Assembly (NCBI GenBank): GCA_036874045.1
Contig: CM072343.1
Coordinates: forward strand, 4,980,001 to 5,044,000
Length of the DNA: 64,000 bases
Origin: Cymodocea nodosa
Lineage: Eukaryota; Streptophyta; Magnoliopsida; Alismatales; Cymodoceaceae
Reading direction: 5' to 3'
Shown here: in pieces, positions 23,847 to 35,954 of the stretch
Layout of the letters: every line of letters begins with the position of its first letter
Numbering within the stretch: the first letter of the stretch is position 1
Translations under genes and position numbers: made by a program
The notes under the pieces: model-generated
The model's database searches: none
Seen by the model: the letters and a program-made list of their open reading frames with translations, nothing else
Told to the model about the DNA's origin: nothing

Positions 23847-25480
23847 ATGGCAAGTTTTGGAAGTGAAGGACATAATTTTCATAGGCCGCCATTGTTTGAT
23901 GGAACAAAATACATTTATTGGAAATAGAGAATGACTATTTTCATCTAGTCAATAGATTTTGAACTATGAAATGTATTTATCAAAAAATTTCCTAAATTAA
24001 ATAGGCCATATAATCTTTGGACAGACAAAGAAAAGAAACTACAACAATTAAATGTTAAAGGCATGAATATTCTATTTTGTACATTATCATATAAGTAGTT
24101 TAATAAAGTTTCATCATATATGTCTGCATTTGAAATATGACCTACTTTAGAAATCACAAATGAGGGAACAAATCAAGTTAAGGAATCCAAAATAAATTTG
24201 CTTGTACATCAATATCAATTGTTTATGATGCATGAGAATGAAACTATTTCTGATATGTTTACTAGATTCCTTACCATAGTTAATGGGTTAAGAGTACATG
24301 GTTGAGAATCTACAGGAGAATATCTTATTAGAAAAATTCTGAGATCCTTTACTTCAGAGTGGAAATGGAAAGCAATAGTAATTGAAGAAGCAAATGATTT
24401 ATCAACATATGCCATGGATGAACTAATTGGCAACCTCTTTGCTTATGAGGTTAAACTTAAAGTTGAACATGTCCCTAGGGAAAAGAATCAGAAGAAGAAA
24501 GAGATTGCATTTCAAGTATCTTTTGATATAGAAAGTAATTCTAATTCTGATTCAAATATTTTTCTTTTAGCTAGGAAATTCAAGAAAGCTTGAAGAAAAG
24601 GAAAAGAGTTGAAGAGAACTAAATCTTCAAGAAAAGGAAAAGAAAAGACAAAAGTTCCTATTTGTTATAAATGTAACAAAAAGGGACATTTTAGATTTAA
24701 CTGTCCCTTAAGGTTAAAAGAGGAAAAGAAATCTGATAAGAATTTTAAGGAAAAGAAGAGTAAATCCAAGTCTAAGTTTAAATATGTAAAGAAAGGATTT
24801 AAGAAGAAGGCTTTGCAAGCAACATTTGATGATGAGAACTCTTCAAACAGTGATGAAATATCAGATTCTTCTAGCTCAAGCTTAGACTCAGATACAGAAT
24901 TAGTAAATCTTGCTAATGTAGCTTACATGGCATCCACGTCTGAGGTAAAATTTTCTAATTATGAAGAAGATATTTCTGATGATAATGTAGATACTAAACT
25001 TCTTTATGAATATAATAGATTAGCTTCAAAGTTTTAGAAGTTAAAATTAAAAGAAAAATCTTATAAATCCCAGATTTCTAAGTTAGAAGAATTAAATAAA
25101 TCTCTGCATGATCAATCTGATGAGTTAAATCTAGAATTAAAGAAACAAGTTTTTGAAAATGAAAATCTAAATGTTTCTATTATTGAATTATCTGTAAATG
25201 TTGAAAAGTTCTCTTCTGAGTTAGATTTAATTTCTAGATTATATAAGAAAGCCATGTCTGAAATTTTAAATCTGAAATCAAAAAATAAGAATATTGAAGA
25301 AAAATTAGTTAAGGTTGATAAAAATCTGACAAAATGGGTAACTAGTAAGACAACACTAGATAAATTAGAAAAAACCCAATTTCCTATTAAAAGTAAAAAT
25401 AGATTAAGTTTTGATCCTCATGCTAGTATTGTTAAAAATTCAAATACTAAATTTGTTAGATCTAAAAAATGCTAAAATGA
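23847..25480 (+). pseudogene. Copia gag (fossil)
   Basis: It opens with an ATG at 23847 and has a capsid-like domain with RPPLFDGTKYIYWK and FELWN. The zinc knuckle C-X2-C-X4-H-X4-C is at 24663-24704 (CYKCNKKGHFRFNC). A lysine-rich segment, a serine/aspartate-rich segment and a coiled-coil tail (25050-25400) follow. The large size and basic tail fit SIRE-type gags. Broken. The fragment at 2735-4131 is a sister copy. Confidence 0.85.
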
Positions 25481-25799
25481 ATAATATAAATCTAAAAAGA
25501 AATTTTATAATTTCATGAAGTTTAGTTCTTATGGTAGGTCTGAAAGTAGAAGTTTTAATTATTTTGTTTATTATAAAAATGACAAGAAATAGTTAAATAA
25601 CCTTAATAATATAAATAATATGTTTAAGACTCATTATAAAAGGAAAAATAGTTTTAGTAACCTAGAACCAAAATTAATTTGAAAGAAAAAGATTAAAACT
25701 ATTCAAAAGTGGGTTCCTAAGGGTAGTAGTATTATTTTAATTTGTAGTTCTTCTGACATTTCTAAATCCAAACAGATTTGGGTTCTAAGAAATGTGATT

Positions 25800-26215
25800 T
25801 TACCTTTTATGTAGGTGATAAAGTCGAGATTGATGATGGACAGTGGAGCCTCAAGTCATATGACAAGAAGAAAAGAATTGTTTGAAGATATTCAAGAGTG
25901 TAGACAAGGAAATGTTACATTTGGAAATTTAGAGAAAAGTAAAATTCTTGGTGTTGGCAAGGTTAGAGTTACTAACTCCATAATTATTTTGGATGTTCTA
26001 TTAGTTGATAACTTGGGTTTTAATCTTATTAGTGTAAATCAATTACAAGATAGAGGATATAAAATTATTTTTGAAAATAATAAATGTCTTATTATTAATA
26101 ATTGTTCTAATTTTGTTAAATTTAAGGCAAAGAGAAAAAGATCTGTAACTGTCTTGAAATTACCTTCTAGTGCTCTAGATAAAAAGGCATGTTGTGGCAT
26201 AGAAGGTTAGGATAT
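25800..26215 (+). pseudogene. Copia protease (fossil)
   Basis: The 25815-26210 frame has the active-site motif MDSGASSHMT, then ILGVGKVRV and NLISVNQLQDRG, the standard copia retropepsin pattern. It leads into the integrase zinc-binding segment. Confidence 0.9.
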
Positions 26216-27010
26216 GCAAATATGAAATTATTACGAAAATTAGCAAAGCATGAACTTGTTAAGGGTTTACTTAAATTAAAATTTTCAAAAGATCATGTTT
26301 GTGATGCATGTGAATTAGGTAAACAACATAAAACTTCTTTTAACTCAATTAATTAAGTATCTAGTAAGAGAGTCGTAGAATTAGTACATATGGACTTATT
26401 TGGACCAACTAGAATTCAAAGCTTAGGTGGGAGAAGATATGCACATGTATTAGTTGATGATTATTCTCGATTTACATGGGTTTATTTCCTAGTACATAAA
26501 TCTGATGTTTTTGATATGTTTAAAGTCTTTTGCAATAAAGTTTAAAACAAAAAAGACTTACATATTAAGAAAATTAGAAGTGATCATGGAATAGAATTTG
26601 AAAATTCTGAGATAGATAAATTTTGTGAGGACTTAAGCATAGATCATAGGTATTCATTTCCAAGAGCCTCCTCTCAAAATGGAGTTGTTGAAAGAAAGAA
26701 TTGATTACTTTAGGAAATGGCTAGGACTACGATTAATGAGAATAATATATCTCATTTTCTATGGGCAGAAGTAGTAAATATAGTATGTTATGTGATTGAT
26801 AGAGTTCATTTAAGACCATTTTTCAATATTTTTTGAAATATTTTCCTCTATATTTCTTTTTGCATGAAAGAGTTCCTAATATTTCTCATATGAAACCTTT
26901 TGGATGTAGATACTTTATTTTAGATACTAAGGCAAACAAAGATAAGTTTCAAGCAAAATCAAATGAAGGCATTTTTGTTGGATATTCACATAGGAGAAAA
27001 ACATATATAG
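26216..27010 (+). pseudogene. Copia integrase (fossil)
   Basis: The plus strand shows the CDACELGKQHKTSF end of the zinc-binding segment and HMDLFGPTRIQSLGG with the first catalytic Asp. It continues with SDHGIEFEN (second Asp), SQNGVVERKN (Glu), and the downstream GCRYFILDTKANKDKFQAKS and GIFVGYS segment. The order protease-integrase-RT is diagnostic of Ty1/copia. Broken. Confidence 0.9.
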
Positions 27011-27019
27011 TATTAAATG

Positions 27020-27870
27020 GATAAATCTAGATCATTAGGTTATAGGAATTAAATGGATATTTAGAAATAAATTTGATGAAATAAGGCATATTGTTAAAAA
27101 TAATGCTAGACTAGTAGCTCAAGGATATAATCAAGAGGAAGGTATAGATTATGATGAAACATTTGCTTATGTTGCTAGATTAGAAGCTATTAGAATATTA
27201 TTAGCCTTTGCTTCTTATATGAACTTCATACTATATCAAATGAATGTTAAAAGTGCATTTCTAAATGGTTATATTAAAGAAGAAGTGTATGTTAAGCAAC
27301 CACCAGGGTTTGAAGATCAAAAATATCCTGATTATGTATTTAAATTGAAAAAGGCTCTCTACGGATTAAAGCAAACCCCCAGAACTTGGTATGAAAAATT
27401 AAAAAAATTTCTCATTAAGAAAAATTTTAATATGGGGAAAGTAGACACACTTTATTTATTAAAAAATATGGGAATGATATTTTAGTTGTACAAATCTATG
27501 TTGATGACAATATATTTAGATCAATAAATGAAAACATGTGCAAAGCTTTTGCTATGGACATATTTGAAGAATTTGAAATGAGTATGATGGGAGAGTTAAA
27601 TTATTTTCTTGGCTTACAGATTAAACAAATTGTTAAAGGAATTTTTATAAATCAAGAAAAATATATGAGAGAGTTGTTTAAAAAGTTTGATTTTACAGAT
27701 ACCAAAATTAAAGCCACACATATGAGTACATCTTTAAAACTAGACGAAGATGTAATAGGAAAACCAATAGACCAAAAGAAATATATAAGTATGATTGGGT
27801 CATTATTATACTTAACAACTAGTAGACCAAATATTATGTTTAGTGTTTGTGCTTGTGCACGATTTTAGGC
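27020..27870 (+). pseudogene. Copia reverse transcriptase (fossil)
   Basis: Motifs include ARLVAQGYNQEEGIDYDETF, YQMNVKSAFLNGYIKEEVYV, KQPPGFED and KALYGLKQTPRTWYEKL. The active-site region IYVDDN lies near 27495, followed by ELNYFLGLQIKQ and SMIGSLLYLTTSRPNIMF. These are textbook Ty1/copia RT landmarks. Broken. Confidence 0.93.
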
Positions 27871-28445
27871 ACATCCTAAAATATCTCATTTAAATGTTGT
27901 TAAGAGAATATTTAGATATCTATAGGGAACTCCTAATTATAGTCTATTCTATTTAAAAGATTGTTCTATAGATCTTATAGGGTATAGTGATGTTGATTAT
28001 GTAGGTAGCAAATCAGATAGAAAGAGCACAAGTGTAACATGTCAACTGTTAGGAAATTCTTTAGTTTATTGGTTTAGTAAGAAACGAAATTATATAGCTT
28101 TGTCCACTATTGAAGCTAAATATGTTGCAGCTTCATTATGTTGTGCTTAGGTATTATGGATTAGGCAAACCCTATAAGATTTTGGAATCATTCAGATAAA
28201 ACAAAAATTCTGTGTGATAGTAGTTTTGCTATCAATTTTTCTAAAAATCCTGTATTACACTCTAAGTTAAATATATTGAAGTTAGACATCATTTCTTAAG
28301 GGATAATGTTCTTAAAGGAAAGATTAAATTAAATTTTATCCCTACAATTGAACAATTAGCATACCTATTTACTAAGTTGTTAGATAAAAATTCTTTTTCT
28401 AATCTTAAAAGAAACTTAGGTGTATACAAACTGGTAGATGTTTAA
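27871..28445 (+). pseudogene. Copia RNase H (fossil)
   Basis: Landmarks are RIFRYL near 27905, YSDVDYVGSKSDRKSTS, VYWFSKKRN and STIEAKYVAAS. It ends with the HIR-type region and FTKLLDK near 28375, completing the copia pol. Confidence 0.88.
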
Positions 28446-30060
28446 AATATTGTCTAGTACATCCTGATTTTAAGTGTTTTAATGTTTTAACTGATTTTTG
28501 ATGTTATTGATATTGTGAATGTTAATTATTTTCATGAGTTTTATATAATTTGATAATTATATAGTATCATTTAAAATTTTAACATTAAATGTGTTGAAAA
28601 TTTTAATTAAGAAAAGAAACTTAAGGTAAGATATATATTTCAAATTTTAATCTGGTTGTTAGATGTATTATGTATGATTAAAGAATTGAAAACTAAAATT
28701 CTTCATATGAAGTCATAAATATTTGTATCTTATTTCATATTATTCAAAATTGATATCTAACAATAGCATCATTTTATTTTTGTCTATGCTTATTGTTCTA
28801 AAAATTCATGGACAAAGTCCAAATGATGTGCTTATTACGAGAAAATTAGTCCCACAAGCCTATTATACTTGAGCAATTAGGTACGTAGGGATGTCTTGAA
28901 ATTTGGTAACCTAAGGTCTTATTTGATCTAAGATTGTTGATTGAAAGCTTGATATAAGGGTATAATAGAAAGTCTGGTTGTTAAAGAACTTAGTATATGT
29001 ATTAAAAAATAAAATGAAAGGGAGAAAAAGAAAATGTTGGTACAATAGTTCAGATGATTAACTTATTATTAACAGATGCACTAACATATATCAATTTCTA
29101 ATTGTGCTTCATGAAGATACATTGTTTATACTTGTATATGAGATTGAAAGTTCGAAATTACTTGGTTATACTTAAGAAATCTATATATCAGAAGATATTT
29201 GGTTTGTTATCTCTAACTTTAAGTTTTTGGTATGAAATGAAGATTAGAAGCACATGAAATCTTGAACAAAAATAACATGTTCTATTATATTAAGTCTTTA
29301 AATATTTTAGCATTTCAGTATTTCAGTTATTTCAGTATTTCTACATTTCTGGTTCAAGCATTTGAAGTTTGTTTTCTGTTTTATATCTGATGCACATGTG
29401 TAGGGGAAGAAATCTTAGAAAATTAGTTAGATTATCTACACATTATCTGACTTAGCAATCTAGGTATACTATTTAGTTTATTTTCTAAAAAAATTAGATA
29501 GTCAACTAAGGTTATGAGACCTCGTAAACTTAAATGATTAAGTATACGAACCTTATAAACTTAAGATATATTTTTATTTACAAAGACATATTTGTATGAA
29601 AAAAAAAATTTCTAAATATATGAAGCTAGTTCGTAAACTTAGGGACATAAGGTTATGAAAGAGTTTGTAAACTTATGATTTAAGATTACTGACAATGGTA
29701 ATCTTAGTTGAAAAATTTTTAAATCCATTTACCCGATAAACTTTACATATTTAAGTGTCAAAAATGTAGGTAGATATAGAAAAATTAAAAGAAAAATTGT
29801 AAAGAAACAAAAAATCTTCTTTATGTAATCTAAACACTTTGGTATTGATTTTCTTTTTGAAATGACAAAAAGGGGGAGAAAGTATTATAATTTTCAAATA
29901 TATGTTTTGAATAATTGAATGAATGCTATGCTGTGAATGTTTTGCATTTTATTCACGGAAGAAAAAATGAGTGTGCTAAATGACTGTTATAAAATGTTAA
30001 ATTATTACTGAATGCTTGAATTATTTGAAAAAGTTTTATCATCATCAAAAAAGAGGAGAT
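28446..30060 (+). other. 3' non-coding region of the copia element
   Basis: No gene is supported. 28850-28980 resembles the 3' region of the gypsy family at 44940-45085. An AAAAAGGGGGAGAA motif typical of SIRE-type elements lies near 29868-29881. The purine tract AAAAAAGAGGAGAT ends at 30060, directly before the LTR. Confidence 0.7.
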
Positions 30061-30343
30061 TGTTAGGGATAATGTTCTTATCTATTAATATGTTTATATT
30101 TTGATGATTGACAAAATGATTTATACTTCATTATCTAAAAATGACGAACTTCAAAATAGTATCAAATCCATAAGTTTACGAACTATCGTAAAAGTTATAT
30201 AATTAACTTTACGTGCAATCATAAACTTATCTGTTTCATAACACTGGTTTAAATCTCTAGATTTTATCTAAGTATATAATTTTACGAAGACTCATAAAGT
30301 TATAAAGATACTTTACGGACATTCGTAAAGTTATGGAGTTGCA

Positions 30344-30381
<38 letters not shown>

Positions 30382-31760
30382 TTATGAATCTTAAGCTTGT
30401 AAAGTTATGATTTTAACGTTTATCTTCGTAAACTTATAATATATAGAATTTGTAAAATTATAAGGATAACTTAACAGACCTTTGTAAGGTTATCTCTTAA
30501 GGGGTTTGTAAAGTTATAAGTCTAGTATACACAGTTTGTCAAAGATAAACTATTGTGCTTTACACGTGTTAGTTTATAAGAATCCGTAAAGTTCAAGGGG
30601 ATAAGTTTATGAATATTCGTAATGTTCTACTATGCATAAGCTCATAAAGTTATGGGCAAGAAGGGTCATAATGTTAGCACTCTAATAAAATTATTTAACT
30701 ATTATCTTTTATCAAAGTTTGTTGTAGGATTATTTATTTTGCAGATGACACATGACACACACGTACTCACACATATTCTACCATATCTCTAAAGACTCGG
30801 TCAAATATTTATAGATGGTAATCAAAGATCAATTTGACAAAGTCAAGATTGAAGATCATGGCTCGAAAAAGTCAGGATTGAAGATTGAAGTATAACTAGT
30901 TACAGTTAAGTTCACAAGATAGGTCAGTTGAATTACAATTAAGTTTATAAAGTAAGTTCGATGAGTTACACTAACTCTATGAGCTAGTTATTTTTCTACT
31001 ATTCACATAGTGAGTAGTTGTAGGATATTTGAAAGAGAAAGAACATGTATGCAGGATCGTGTGTAATCAGTTAGAGTTTCTCAAGTAATATAAATTGAAT
31101 AAAATTAATGTTAGTAGAGAGTTATTTTCGATAGTAACTCTAGAGAGAAAAATTCTTAGAAGTCTTGAGGAATGAGAGTTGAAAGTCATCTGAATGAACC
31201 CTACGACAACAAAGCTATTACTTGAAGATTTAAGTGTTGCCATATCTATAAGAAGAAAGTTTCTACTATGTTTATGCTTTCATGATTAATTCCTCTTTGT
31301 ATTACATCATAAAATTGAATAAAAAAAAAGAACTTATCCATAAGGGGTGTTGTGGAAGAAACTTTGAAAGGTGTTCTTTCAAAAGAGTTTCGTGTAACTT
31401 TATGGGAGTCCATAAAGTTGTGTAGATAGCTATACGAGGGTTTGTATAATTAGCATGGTAATTATACAGGAGTTCATACAGTTAAAGGGAGAACTTGATG
31501 AAGAATCGATGTCTTATCAAGTTGAATTTGCTTTGAGTAAAGCTGTAGTACATCGGATTTTAAGTGAACCAAAAACTCCTGAAGATAAAGACTCAAGGAG
31601 TAGACATACCTTGGTTGAGGGAAACCACTATAAATTGTCTATGTGATTTAATCTTTGTTTTATTTTTACATTAGCTAGATTTAAAAAGGGACCAAAAATA
31701 CTATGAAGTTTTTAGTATACTTAATTCACCCTCCCTTTTAAGTATAAACTTTTCCTAACA
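30061..31760 (+). repeat. Right LTR of the copia element
   Basis: 1700 bp, from TGTTAGGGATAATG to TTTTCCTAACA. It contains an AT dinucleotide run at 30345-30378 and many CGTAAAGTTA/TAACTTTACG pairs at 30130-30680. By eye it differs from the split left LTR by roughly a tenth of positions in sampled stretches, so this insertion is older than the gypsy elements nested in its partner. Confidence 0.9.
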
Positions 31761-32623
31761 AACCCTTTTCTTTTTCTTTTCTAATTATTGTATAATTATT
31801 TTATTTCTCTTATTTTTCTTTTATGTAGTTATTTACTTTGATTTACGCTACTCACTCATTTAATATACAAATTGGAATTAGAGACCAAATTATTGTAAGT
31901 GTTATTTTTCTCCGCATACATTAAATAAATATTTTATTACTATATGCAATCCTATAGAAGAAACAAGACCATTATAAGAACCTCTAAGGATAGGGGATCA
32001 AGATAGAAACCAACAATTGTCTTCTCTTAAGAATATCTATTATCCTTAAGTACATAGTCACCCATTAAGGGATATGTGATAGTTGGTCCTTATTGTAAGA
32101 AGTAAATATGTAGTTATAGCTAAATTAAACATGAAAATATACGAGTAGTCTTGATATTGAAGTTCAATGTATTATTGTAATTTGTAGAATGCATTTTTAT
32201 TTGTAACAATAATATATATTTTTTATTATTGCATTAAGTTGATAATACAACCTTACTTTTTACATGCATAATATGTTCATTTTATTTTAGATTGATGGTA
32301 GAATGATTTAAGTTTTGTTTCTTTTAGAATACTTGATAGATGTTCTCAGGGAATATGAGTAGAATAGAAGAAGTTAATTACTTTTTGATTAACTACAATA
32401 AAATATCGTAAATAATATATTTTATGGTTTGTAACTTATTTTGTGTTTTTTTCGTTTGAAATGAAATTGTAAATAATTTTTATTATTTTTAATAAATTTT
32501 ATTTAGATATATTGTGAATTTCTATTATTTTGATTTTTTAATAAATATCAATCTTTTAATATCGAAAAAGAAAATTTTTGACATGTAAAAATTTTATTTA
32601 TATATATATTTTTCTCTTTAATA
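31761..32623. other. AT-rich intergenic DNA
   Basis: No open frame, repeat or RNA gene is seen. It lies between the copia LTR end and the last recognisable exon of the gulonolactone oxidase locus. The missing C-terminal exons of that gene would be expected here on the minus strand but are absent. Confidence 0.6.
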
Positions 32624-32989
32624 TTACCACGGTACTTTTTCTAAAGTGCGACGGTAAACTTTGGAGGCCTTCACGAAGCGGATCAGCAAACCGTTGTAGT
32701 TGTCGACCCCGCAGATATTCTCCGGCCGTAGGTCTCTCAGTTTTTTGACGTCGAGTGCGAAGTCTCTGAACTTGGAAGCCGAGAACATGGCGGTCTTCTC
32801 GTAGAAGAACAGACCTTTGACCCGGGGGTCCCAAGCGCACATGCTATGCTCGTCTGTTTCCGACGAGCGCAGGCAAGAACTAGAGGTCTGCATCTTTCCT
32901 TGACGTCCGACGACCGGGAATCCGGTGAAGAGTCCGTCGTCGTCGTCGTTGTTCTTTAAGCCGTTTCCGAGCCATCTCCTGTAAGCGAA
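32624..32989 (-). other. GULLO exon 3
   Basis: Begins after a TTGCAG acceptor at 32990. It carries FTGFPVVGRQ, CAWDPRVKGLFF, KKLRDLRPENICGVD and NGLLIRFVKAS, then reads KVYRRTLEKVPW and a stop. The family continues here with YLGKEEDALDFD, so the match is lost within a few residues. Confidence 0.85.
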
Positions 32990-33066
32990 CTGCAACCACG
33001 CATTTCCTACTCGTGTTCTTCGTCTTCTCGTTCAATTCCTCTGCATGATTCGGTGAAATAACTCAC

Positions 33067-33397
33067 GACGGCAGTGGCAAATGAAGTGGGGTGGGGGGCA
33101 AGGAGGAAAGGTGGGAGCGGAAGCGGAAGGCTCGCCTGTGGTTCTGACGGCGGTGGAGACGATGACGACGCTGGACTGGAATCCGATGAAGTCGTTGGTG
33201 CCGTCGCCACTCTTGTGGAGAGGAACGCGATCGTTGAGCCTGTACACGGCTTTGTGGAGCGACGGGTGCCAGGTGATGTCTGCCAACTCGTGTTTGAAAG
33301 CGAAATCTGCAAAGTCGTCCTGGATGGCGCCGTCGCCGTCGTCCCTGTAGGAAAGGGTGATGCTCCTCTTGAACGCCGGTTCCAGTGCGAACGTCAC
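33067..33397 (-). other. GULLO exon 2
   Basis: Begins VTFALEPAFKRS after a CTCAG acceptor and runs through FADFAFKHELADITWHPS and YRLNDRVPLHKSGDG. The exon is 331 bp, one base out of register between its start and its GTGAGT donor. The proline-rich stretch before the donor replaces the EE..DADGKC segment of relatives. Confidence 0.85.
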
Positions 33398-34677
33398 CTG
33401 AGCCACCGCACCCAAACATGTTACAGTGTCGGCCATACATTGCAGTTGATTTTATTGTTAAACGCCTTCGTGATCTATTTGTTGTTCATCCTCCCATTTC
33501 TTTGAAGTGATTGAGCAGTACGGTACATGAAAATTAAACCACTCCAAATGAGAGTTGCATGGTTTTAAACGTGCTAGCTCCTTAGAGTAGGAAGGAGTGA
33601 TGTGTCGACCCATTTACTGTTCATCCTCGTGTTTTCTCGAAGCGATTAAGGAACACGGTTTTCGTTTCTCTACATGAGAGCGGCATGGATCTCATGTGAA
33701 ATCTGCATTTTGCCTATACAAAATGCCTTTTGTCCAAGATGGAAACGAGACATAAATTGAAAAGAAAGGGAAATAAGAAGAAAGAAAAATGTAAGAGGAA
33801 AAAAAAAAGTTATTCACAGTATCATCATACGCCATCGTAACTTGGTTTTAGCCAGGAAGGTTACAGATTAAGTCACAAGTTAGCAAAATCACTAGAACCA
33901 CTTAGTTATAAATGAAGTTCTTTTCTATATTAGTTCATATTTTATTTTAAATATTTTCATGTAGGATATTTATTTTAATACTTCACTTTACTTTTTATAA
34001 GTAATTTTTTATTAGATAGTTGTGTCTAATAAGGTTTTTTTGGTTCTAATATCATGTTGAAACGTGAAATTTTAATTTAAAAATAATTTATCATAAGTGG
34101 AGGGATCCTTTTTTATATTGGTTCATATCTTATTTTTAATTTTTCTCATGTGGAATTATCCTATTCCAATGGATGGTGGCTTTCATAATCAAGTATTTAC
34201 CTAATAAGAAAACATTATTACAACCTTAACACCAGGCATTAGGCGTTTATAAAAAAAATAGAAAAATATCATTGTATACGCTTATAATAAATTTAATTGT
34301 TATGATAGATAACTTAATAACATTAAATGATTTTAATGTGATCAATTTTAAATGAATGTTCGTGAACTAACTTTAAGTTGTAATCTTTAGATCTGGAGGA
34401 GGAACGACAAGAAAACGCATCATCTGACAACTTTCACCTGGTAAAAAAAAAAAATGTCATCATCAAGAACAGACATGACGTTAATATAGATGACACTCGT
34501 ACAACTTTAGTATAATAATAATAATACCAAAATTTACTTTAGATCATCTATTCTATTATTCGAATTAAAAAAACTATTATCATATAGAATTTGAGTGAAT
34601 AATAGACTTAAAAAATGGATTGCTTTGTTTTTAACGGTCTCTGATAAAAAAACAGGACTTACAGAGTGGGGACCAAC
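33398..34677 (-). other. GULLO intron 1
   Basis: 1280 bp between donor AAG/GTTGGT and acceptor CTCAG. It is AT-rich except near its 3' end. It holds two degraded direct repeats: TGTTCATCCTC-type stretches near 33483 and 33611, and TTCATAT...TTTTCATGTA-type stretches near 33930 and 34123. No gene is seen. Confidence 0.75.
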
Positions 34678-35368
34678 CTTTGAGATGACGCCAAGCAACC
34701 CAAGCGAAACCCGAACAGCGTCGAACACCTTCCTGGAATCCTCCTCCTCCTTCTTCCGATCGACGGCAACATATTTGGCAAACCCGTCCTCTTCTCCGGC
34801 ACCGATAACGAGCCTCATCCCCACGACCTGCTCATGCACGGCCTCACCGGCGCCCCACCAGGAGCTCCCATGGCTGCCGGTGCTCACCACGCCGCCGACG
34901 CTCGCTCCTTCCCAGTAGCTGCTTGCCACGAGCCTCAGCCCCTCCTCCTCCACCCCGTCTATCAGCTGCCTCAGCCCAACGCCGGCGTCCGCAGTGACCG
35001 TCCGCCTCTCCACATCCACGTACGTCGATCGTCGACGCGTACTTGGCGGTGCTGACGAGGACGGAGGGAGAGGTGGAGGAGGGGCAGCAGAGCTTGGGGA
35101 TGGTGTGGGAGAAGGTGCTGACGACCTTGTGCTTGAGTTCCGCCTCCGTGGTGGGGTAGACGACGGTGTGGGCGTGGTGGCAAGGCGTCCGATGGTTGAG
35201 TTGGTCAGGGTGCAAAGGGTGGAGTCGCAGTGGATGGGAGGTGCAGGTAGAGGCATTGTATTTGAAATACAAAGTACTATTAAATTACATAACTCAAATA
35301 CTCGTCAAAGTTCTTGTAAGCGACGGCAGCAGCAGCAGCAGAAGAAGGACAATAAACGTCATGGCCAT
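34678..35368 (-). other. GULLO exon 1 with signal peptide
   Basis: The start ATG at 35368-35366 is chosen because a leucine-rich signal sequence follows directly, as in family members. The mature N-terminus (CDSTLCTLTNS) lies about 40 codons later in another frame. The rest alternates between two frames before the FAD-binding segment, then runs open to the donor at 34677. Confidence 0.8.
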
Positions 35369-35954
35369 TAATGTTGCAAACTAACTTTGGTGGATGCCTC
35401 GATAGATGATAGTTGGCGTGAACATCATCCTTGCATCGCTTGGACGCATCAATCAATTCTTCCCATTTGTTCGAGTGGATTTCATATTCATTCCAAATTT
35501 ACAGACTGCATGATTCATGCACGGAGCATTGGGTTTTGGCATTTCTCCTTCGGCTCGCAGTTCTCGGCAGCCATGGATCTTTTGCTTTGACTTGAAGGAA
35601 AAGGAAAGGAGGCAATGACAATATGCCACAGCTTAAAAAACATCACTATTCCGTTACCCAATCGAGAGGACGAGATTGTACACAATCATGAGACAGACAA
35701 AGTTTGTTGGAAGGAAAATTAAAACTTTATTCTACCCATTTATTTTACCAAAAATGAAGCCGGAGAGATGAACTAAAAACGGTCGGTCTTGATACATTAT
35801 TGGAGCAGTCCTGTCACCGTTAGATCTGGGTTCGAGAACGGAGACATGTCGTCCCGTCGATCCTTGTCGTTATGGGATCCAACGGCCAGGAGACGTCGAT
35901 CGCAGCACCACTATAACGCCGTTATCTGCAGCCGGAGAATCCCTCTGCGTGTCC
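35369..35954. other. Intergenic DNA between GULLO and the ARM-repeat gene
   Basis: Both neighbours are on the minus strand, so this holds the 3' untranslated region of the ARM gene (near 35955) and the upstream region of the GULLO locus. No open frame is convincing: those at 35387-35590 and 35789-36163 are without domains or overlap the ARM gene in another frame. A polyadenylation signal was not identified. Confidence 0.5.

Larger units (their letters stand above)
4316..31760 (+). mobile_element. SIRE/Maximus-like Ty1/copia element, plus strand, with nested gypsy insertions
   Basis: Parts in order: left LTR in three pieces (4316-4846, 6983-7816 and 23403-23774, about 1.7 kb together), primer site at about 23777, gag, protease, integrase, reverse transcriptase, RNase H, a 1.4 kb 3' non-coding stretch, purine tract at about 30047-30060, and right LTR 30061-31760. 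The left LTR was split by a gypsy solo LTR and by a 15.6 kb gypsy element, each with its own target duplication. The order of domains (integrase before reverse transcriptase) and the AAAAAGGGGGAGAA-type motif near 29870 fit the SIRE/Maximus lineage. The coding part is broken in more than ten places. It is older than the two gypsy insertions it hosts. Confidence 0.85.
32624..35368 (-). pseudogene. L-gulonolactone oxidase (GULLO) gene, broken and 3'-truncated
   Basis: Three minus-strand exons together match plant L-gulono-1,4-lactone oxidases, secreted FAD enzymes of the aldonolactone oxidase family linked to ascorbate formation. A signal peptide (MAMTFIVLLLLLLLPSL, from 35368) is followed by a stop near 35295. 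Exon 1 (to 34678) has CDSTLCTLTNS, YPTTEAELK, SHTIPKLCC, LRQLIDG, and the FAD-site segment GSHGSSWWGAGEAVHEQVV. Its frame changes twice, and about 20 residues before SHTIPK are missing. An intron (33398-34677) begins after VISK and ends before VTFALEPAFKRS, the expected site. Exon 2 (33067-33397) has ADITWHPS and YRLNDRVPL, then a frame change. A 77-bp intron with a GTGAGT donor leads to exon 3 (FTGFPVVGRQGKMQ, CAWDPRVKGLFF, NGLLIRFVKAS), which stops at 32624. The C-terminal ~200 residues are absent. It was recently a real gene: codon third positions are still GC-rich. Confidence 0.88.

Noticed and set aside
34994-35371. 125-codon frame opposite the GULLO exon
   Set aside because: Shadow of a GC-rich exon on the other strand; the minus strand matches a known family.
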